The position numbers and the translations under genes were made by a program. From NCBI GenBank assembly GCA_940671915.1, contig CALNVZ010003429.1:25357630-25421629 (forward strand): DNA of 64,000 nt. Direction: 5' to 3'. This DNA is from Paracentrotus lividus. Lineage: Eukaryota > Echinodermata > Echinoidea > Camarodonta > Echinidae. This document shows, in pieces, positions 61,015 through 64,000 of this stretch (the first letter of the stretch is position 1; every line of letters begins with the position of its first letter). The notes under the pieces are model-generated. The model was not told the DNA's origin and made no database searches. It saw nothing but the letters and a program-made list of their open reading frames with translations.

Positions 61015-63848
61015 AATAAAATAAAAAATATGCTGGGAAATATTCGTTGACGCTGCTTTCGTTCAAAATGTTTGACAACTCTTGAAATTCTCAAATGTAA
61101 ACTTGTTCGAATAAAATAAATTTCGAAACAATTCGGTTAACATCACTAATTACGTAAGAGGCATATAGTCATATAATTTTCTATAATTTATTTGAATTCG
61201 ATTGTGTAATTTATAGTATTACCCCGGTGTATTTAATGGGAGACCAAATTTAAAATAGATCAAGTTAAATATTTGAAAACTCTATGAAATATTTTTGATA
61301 TTATTCATATTATTATTATTATCACCTTTCTTTCTACATGTTCCAAATACTGTCTTCTGCAATTATTATTACAATATCATGAAATATGCTAAAATCTAAA
61401 TGACATGTTATCAGGAGTTTCATTCTTACCATCTACGACAAATCGGCACTGTATGGCTAAGAAAATACGAATGAATTTATATTTGATTCAATCTACAGGG
61501 TCGAGACAGACTCAAGGAGAATTCGTAAGAAGAGGGCTAGCTCCAATAAATATGCAAATTACGAGCCCCGAGCTTCAACCAATCGGAACGGCCATGTGAA
61601 CCATGGTATGACAGAGATTGAGATGGGTACCATGGGCACTCCGATGAGGGGTAACGGGAGCGTGATATCAAGAGAAGGTACCAACGGACATGCAAATGGT
61701 GAGTAGGGCGTGGTCATGCACTGGTGGTAGATGGAGGTAGAAGGGTAACTGGAGCGTGGTATCAAGAGAACACGCCAATGGTAATAAGGGCGTGGTCACT
61801 GGTAGTAGAGGGGTAATGGGAGGGTGGTATCAAGATAAGGTACGAACGGACTTACCAATGGTGAGTGGGGTGTGGTCACTTGTGGAAGAGGGGTATGGTA
61901 TCAACGGAAGGCGCCAAACCAATGGTGAAAGGTTCGTGGTTAATGGTGGTAGAGGGGTAACGGGAGAGTGGTATCAAGGGAAGGCCCCAACGGACATAAC
62001 AATGGTGAGTAGGGCGTGATCACTGGTGGCAAGGGGGGGGGGGGCACCAACGGACAATTTGCGTGATCACTGGCGGTAGAGGGGCACGGGAGTATGATAT
62101 CAAGAGAAGGACGCCAATGGACATGTCAATGGTACATAGGGCATGGTCACATGCACTTGTGGTAGAGGGGTAACGAGAGTATGGTATCACGGGAAGGCAC
62201 CAACGGACATACAAATATCGAGTTGGGCGTTGTCACTGGTAGGAGAGGGGTAACAGGTTTATGGTATCAAGGGAAGGTGTGGATGGAAATACTTATCTGC
62301 TAATGGTGAGTGGGGCATGGTTACTGGTGGTAGACATGGTAGAGGTAATAAGAGCGTTGTATCACGGGAAGTCGTCAATGGACATACCAATGGTGAGTAG
62401 GGCGTGGTCGATGGTGGTACAGGGGTAACGGGAGTATGGTATCAAGGGAAGGCGCGAACGGACATACAAATGCTGAATGGGGTGTGGTAATAGTGGTAGA
62501 GGGGTAACGGAAGCATGGTATCAATGGGAAGACATACTATCGATGACTAGGGAGTTGTCAATGGCGGTAGAAGGACAAAGAGAGTATGGTATCAAGGGAA
62601 GGCGCCAACGGATATAGCAATGAAGAGAGGAGCTTTGTCACTGGTGGAAAAACGGTAATTTATTGTATCACGGGAACGCGCCAGCAATGGCCAGTTGAAA
62701 TGGTGAGAAGGGCGTGGTCGCTCGTGGAAGAGGGGTAACGGGAGTATGGTATCGAGAGAAGGCACCAATGAATGGATATACCAATGGTGAATTGGGCGTG
62801 GTCACTGGTGGTAGAGAGGTAAAGCAGTCTTGGGAAACGTGATACAATGCACAGCTCAGAGTCTCGGGAGCGCAATGATTTCTGGGGAAACAGCAAGAAG
62901 CCTCGAATAGATGCTAAACCTGAGGTCATTCGGCAACAATTTCAAGAATTATTTTTGATTGATCATGTTGATAGTGTATTTTCATAACGGCCCCATACCG
63001 TCTTCGTACGGACTCAAGACAATATCCACTGCAACTGAACTCATCGATGTATCATTTAGAAAAATAGGATTTTGGGGTCAGTTTGTTAAACGTCTTTATT
63101 CTGTTAAGTGACCAGTTAAATATAATTCAAGTTATTTTATGTTGTTTTCTTTGAAGGTCTCTTATGGAATCCTCCCCCCACCCGAGGGACGGTAAACATA
63201 GACGACGAGTACGCAGTCCTCCAGCGAAGTCGTAAGTCATCGGCCACTTCAAGATCGAGTCGCACCGACAACATGCCGATGAACAACGCCAGCGGCGTCC
63301 ATCTCAATCCCGATGTTGGTGACGTCGAATTTGGCGCTGCGAACACCAACATGCAGAACTTCCGCGACATCGGGTCGACAATGAACGCCATGGCGCCGCC
63401 GACCTTGATCGCCAACTCGCTGGAGAAGTCGCTCCCGTTTCCCGATTCGGTGAGCCCACGATCGGTGGATGATAACGACGGCCCAGCGGAGTCGCCGCAG
63501 GACTTCGACAACCTGTACGCGTCGGTCGACGTATCGAAGAAGAAGAATAGGGCGAACAGCGAGAAAGAAAACAACAACAACTCAAACTCCGGGGTCATGG
63601 TTGAGGCGACGATTGAGAGCGACGGATATTCGGCGATCGGGTCATCCAGCACCTTCAGCGCTCACGAAGAAGCGCTAGCAGGCGATTCGCCGTACTCGGA
63701 CATCAAGAATGGGGGCTACGACCAATTCGATGCTGCTGTTGATGATGCTGATGGCGACTATGCCGTCGTAAAGCGTGTCGATGAAACACCCAAAGATGTG
63801 GTAGAAGAAAATGACTTTGATGGTTTATATGCCAAAGTTCAAAAATAG
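38403..63848 (+). CDS. Gene C: sushi/CCP-domain receptor-like protein; join(38403..38466, 59751..59939, 60841..60928, 61499..61698, 63157..63848)
   Basis: Five exons join in one frame to 410 residues. Residues 1-21 are an N-terminal signal sequence; 26-82 form one sushi/CCP module with its four cysteines (26, 54, 69, 82), the conserved Trp 75 and an NGS sequon. A membrane helix spans about 86-109, followed by WLRKRR. The 300-residue cytoplasmic tail is Ser/Asn/Asp-rich and has at least seven tyrosines in acidic or YxxΦ-type contexts (199, 301, 338, 360, 368, 382, 405), including SPYSDI, which fits the ITIM consensus, and the duplicated LYASV/LYAKV. CCP modules bind proteins in complement and adhesion receptors; the tail suggests SH2-dependent signalling (inference). 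More ectodomain exons may lie in the 21-kb first intron. The unbroken frame over five splice junctions makes the model good; the link of exon 1 to the rest is the weakest. Confidence 0.75.
38690..38800. repeat. Dispersed GC-rich repeat, copy 1
   Basis: AACAGGCTAAATATCCCAAA through TTGTACACGTTTGCTG and a G-run/C-run hairpin ending CTCCGCGGATCC. The same blocks recur at 57007-57175. Confidence 0.65.
38862..38952. repeat. (GAT)n tract
   Basis: Interrupted GATGAT repeats of about 90 bases in gene C intron 1. Confidence 0.9.
40042..40401. mobile_element. 360-bp near-perfect foldback element
   Basis: Arms of about 165 bp (AAAAAGATGATCGAACCTCA at left, mirrored at right) are nearly identical, with a 15-20-base loop at the ACACATGTGG centre. 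There is no coding content. High arm identity suggests recent origin or gene conversion between the arms. Confidence 0.85.
42373..42450 (+). CDS. Candidate extra gene C exon (tentative)
   Basis: A 78-bp phase 1-1 block between an AG at 42371-42372 and a GTATGT donor at 42451 reads DYVTAFVDGSPSVPQSSIVL then TSEFST, a Ser/Thr-rich stalk-like peptide that would fit in frame between exon 1 and the CCP exon. The pyrimidine tract before the AG is poor; an alternative acceptor (TTAATTCTCAG ending 42326) gives phase 0 and would break the frame. Confidence 0.25.
43165..43205. repeat. G-run
   Basis: Nearly continuous G for about 35 bases. Similar G/C runs of 8-20 occur throughout the window, often at MITE edges. 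Confidence 0.9.
44333..44395. repeat. (GA)n microsatellite
   Basis: About 60 bases of GA dinucleotide repeat, followed by a hairpin with GAGCTTTCGATCC / GGATTGGAAGCTC arms at 44424-44482. Confidence 0.95.
45226..46407. mobile_element. hAT-type non-autonomous element 1 (1182 bp)
   Basis: Ends CAGCGGCGTAAATCC and GGATTTACGCCAGTG are inverted repeats, flanked by the 8-bp direct duplication AGCAAGAG (45218-45225 and 46408-46415). Eight-base target duplications and CA-G termini are the hallmark of hAT transposons. The interior has four GCGAGCGCGAAGCGCGAGCC-type blocks and no transposase. Confidence 0.85.
45406..45931. repeat. CGCGAAGCGCG palindromic blocks
   Basis: Four copies of GCGAGCGCGAAGCGCGAGCC or close variants at 45406, 45488, 45830 and 45912, each followed by GAAAATTTTAAGCT-like sequence. 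Spacing within each pair is 82 bases. Inverse copies occur in the second hAT element at 47520 and 47783. Confidence 0.85.
46537..46558 (-). repeat. Solo terminus of a TA-type element
   Basis: TTTTTCTGGGACGCACTG followed by TA matches, in reverse complement, the CAGTGCGTCCCAAAAA terminus of the element at 57526. No partner end is seen nearby. Confidence 0.55.
46834..48011. mobile_element. hAT-type non-autonomous element 2 (1178 bp), opposite orientation
   Basis: Ends CAGTGGCGTATCTAGGGGTC and GACCCTAGATACGCCACTG are inverted repeats, flanked by AGGAAGAA on both sides (46826-46833 and 48012-48019). It carries the GCGCG blocks in reverse (47520, 47783) and phrases on 'CGCCCC' and 'GCGCCC' steps in its AT-rich interior. 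It lies 426 bases from element 1. No transposase is present. Confidence 0.88.
50616..50792. mobile_element. MITE with GGCAGTCACATGTAC termini
   Basis: GCGGCAGTCACATGTAC and GTACATTTGACTGCC form imperfect inverted repeats around a GC-richer 177-bp interior. Confidence 0.5.
50878..51126. mobile_element. MITE with CACAGGAGGCGATCGTT termini
   Basis: CCCACAGGAGGCGATCGTTG at the left and AACGATCGCCTCCTGTGGGA at the right, with TTAA after the right end and TAAA before the left. Terminal repeats are about 35 bp. Confidence 0.7.
52228..52356. repeat. Degenerate MITE remnant
   Basis: GGGGGCGTATCCAATC at one side and CCAGGATCTGCCGCTGTG at the other resemble worn CAGCGGC-type termini around a C-run. 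No target duplication. Confidence 0.3.
54735..54914 (-). repeat. tRNA-derived SINE-like unit (minus strand)
   Basis: On the minus strand TGGTTGAGCGG (A box, 54898-54908) is followed 38 bases later by GGTTCAAATCT (B box, 54849-54859), the order and spacing of an RNA polymerase III tRNA promoter. The head does not fold as a proper tRNA acceptor stem, and the match runs on into a non-tRNA body (GTGACGTTAAAGCTCAGTCC), as in a SINE. tRNA-like SINEs are known from sea urchins; identity to any named family was not tested. Confidence 0.5.
56945..57175. repeat. Dispersed GC-rich repeat, copy 2
   Basis: GCGCCGCGGAACGTTTTTGA, GTGGAGGGGCTAAGCCGAAA and AACAGGCTAAAAACCACAAA are followed by TTGTACACGTTTGCTG and C-runs. 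It shares blocks with copies 1 and 3. Confidence 0.65.
57367..57458. repeat. Dispersed GC-rich repeat, copy 3 (short hairpin)
   Basis: GGGGCCGCGGAGCGTTTTTG ... GGCTCCGCGGCCCCTG: the ends are inverted repeats and the middle is a G-run followed by CTGTAGCCCCCAGCC. This may be the minimal form of the family. Confidence 0.65.
57526..59278. mobile_element. 1.75-kb TA-flanked foldback element
   Basis: Terminal arms of about 390 bp begin CAGTGCGTCCCAAAAAGAAC and end with the inverse (GGGACGCCCTG), with TA on both sides (57524-57525 and 59279-59280). The 970-base centre has a CT tract (57947-58085), degenerate CAATCAAT repeats (58190-58400) and a T/G run (58543-58588). TA target and CAGTGCGTCCC termini suggest the Tc1/mariner superfamily; no transposase is present. 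Confidence 0.8.
59751..59939 (+). CDS. Gene C exon 2: sushi/CCP domain
   Basis: A 189-bp phase 1-1 exon (acceptor CTTATCTACAG, donor GTATGC at 59940) encoding one complete module: C-N-S-P-P start, QPGDVLYISCDTGYKPNHNP, then TCLDSGNWNPIEISC. The spacing of four Cys, the YxxGDxxxxxC and Gly-Tyr, and the Gly-x-Trp before the last Cys are the CCP signature. One module per phase 1-1 exon is the usual architecture of this family. Confidence 0.9.
60430..60666. mobile_element. MITE in gene C intron 2
   Basis: GCAGTCACACAGACACTAACG and CGTAAGTGTCTGTGTGACTG are inverted ends about 28 bp long; the interior is AT-rich at right. A right-half copy is at 25975-26075. Confidence 0.7.
60841..60928 (+). CDS. 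Gene C exon 3: transmembrane helix
   Basis: Strong acceptor (ATTTCTTTCAG), donor GTAAGC at 60929; phase 1 in, phase 2 out. Encodes DIVSLVIAIVVALVGIIVFV then LAILWLRKR, a 24-residue membrane span with basic stop-transfer. Confidence 0.85.
60950..61027. repeat. (AAAT)n microsatellite
   Basis: C-run then tandem AAATA units, 22 bases after the TM exon donor. Confidence 0.95.
61499..61698 (+). CDS. Gene C exon 4: proximal cytoplasmic tail
   Basis: A 200-bp exon (acceptor CAATCTACAG; donor GTGAGT at 61699), phase 2 in and phase 1 out. Encodes RVETDSRRIRKKRASSNKYA, NYEPRASTNRNGHVNHG, MTEIEMGTMGTPMRGNGSV and ISREGTNGHAN. From about 61649 to its end it is the founder-like copy of the minisatellite in the next intron; reading through the donor meets TAG at once. 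Confidence 0.8.
61649..62830 (+). repeat. Minisatellite made from the exon 4 end plus its splice donor
   Basis: About a dozen degenerate units of 65-100 bases repeat the order GGGGTAACGGGAG, GTGGTATCAAGGGAAGG, CGCCAACGGACATACCAATG, then GTGAGTAGGGCGTGGTCACT and GGTGGTAGA. The first unit spans the exon 4/intron border. Donor-like ATG-GTGAGT recurs at 61861, 62005, 62306 and 62393, and weakened as GTGAGA at 62703 and GTGAAT at 62787. Long frames on either strand here are repeat artefacts. Confidence 0.85.
63157..63848 (+). CDS. Gene C terminal exon: tyrosine-motif tail
   Basis: Acceptor TTTTCTTTGAAG ends at 63156; G-GT completes Gly. The frame is open for 230 residues to TAG at 63846-63848. 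GC content rises well above the intron. Motifs in order: DDEYAVL (Y199), DFDNLYASV (Y301), a KKKNR basic patch, an Asn run, DGYSAI (Y338), SPYSDI (Y360), GGYDQF (Y368), DGDYAVV (Y382) and DFDGLYAKVQK (Y405). Six of the seven tyrosines carry a hydrophobic residue at +3 (Y368 has Phe), as in SH2-binding sites. The in-frame Met at 63273 is internal. Confidence 0.85.
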
Positions 63849-64000
63849 ACTGTTGATCGGCTAAGAAGAGCTTATTATGGTGCCAACCCAAATGCAGTTC
63901 ACCCAAAGAGGGGCACCAGATAGCCTTTGCGGTGATCCAATGCAAGATTCTGACATTAATATGGCAGTTATGCCGTATGTCATACATTTGCTATTAACAG
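63849..64000 (+). other. Start of gene C 3' UTR
   Basis: Non-coding sequence to the window end; no AATAAA is reached. Confidence 0.5.

Noticed and set aside
61756-62019. An 87-residue frame in gene C intron 4.
   Set aside because: It lies wholly within the minisatellite and exists because the repeats lack stops in that frame.

Overview
This is a eukaryotic window: AT-rich DNA, long introns with GT-AG borders, many microsatellites and homopolymer runs, and a dense load of small inverted-repeat transposons. Foldback elements, TTAA-flanked and hAT-like non-autonomous elements, a tRNA-derived SINE-like unit and hammerhead-like hairpins together suggest a marine deuterostome, most likely an echinoderm such as a sea urchin. 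That assignment is inference; no rRNA or mitochondrial marker is present.

Three protein-coding loci can be built from the sequence, all on the + strand, and all encode single-pass membrane proteins. Gene A (about 4076-6843, 5' end not found) has a short extracellular stem, a transmembrane (TM) exon and one long Cys-containing cytoplasmic exon, followed by a probable 1.1-kb 3' UTR. Gene B (12406-24592, six coding exons, 388 residues) has a signal peptide, a Thr/Ser-rich mucin-like stalk with 9-residue N-glycosylation repeats, a TM helix and a short acidic tail. Gene C (38403-63848, at least five coding exons, about 410 residues) has a signal peptide, one sushi/CCP domain, a TM helix and a long tyrosine-motif tail. 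In all three the TM exon starts in phase 1 and ends in phase 2, and the extracellular exons are phase 1-1. They look like cell-surface receptor or adhesion genes assembled by the same exon grammar. Shared descent is not shown.

Layout: 1-4075, possible partial exon plus repeats; 4076-6843, gene A; 6844-12405, gene A 3' UTR and repeats; 12406-24592, gene B; 24593-38402, intergenic, holding a 5-kb TTAA-flanked palindrome directly abutting a 3.3-kb palindrome that carries two further nested insertions; 38403-63848, gene C, whose first intron (21 kb) holds two 1.2-kb hAT-type elements in opposite orientation, each with an 8-bp target-site duplication, a 1.75-kb TA-flanked foldback element, and several MITEs.

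The most unusual structure is in gene C. The intron after its fourth coding exon is a degenerate minisatellite whose unit is a copy of that exon's 3' end together with its 5' splice site, giving an array of decoy or alternative donors. Coordinates of exons were read by eye from splice signals and frame continuity; transcripts would be decisive.
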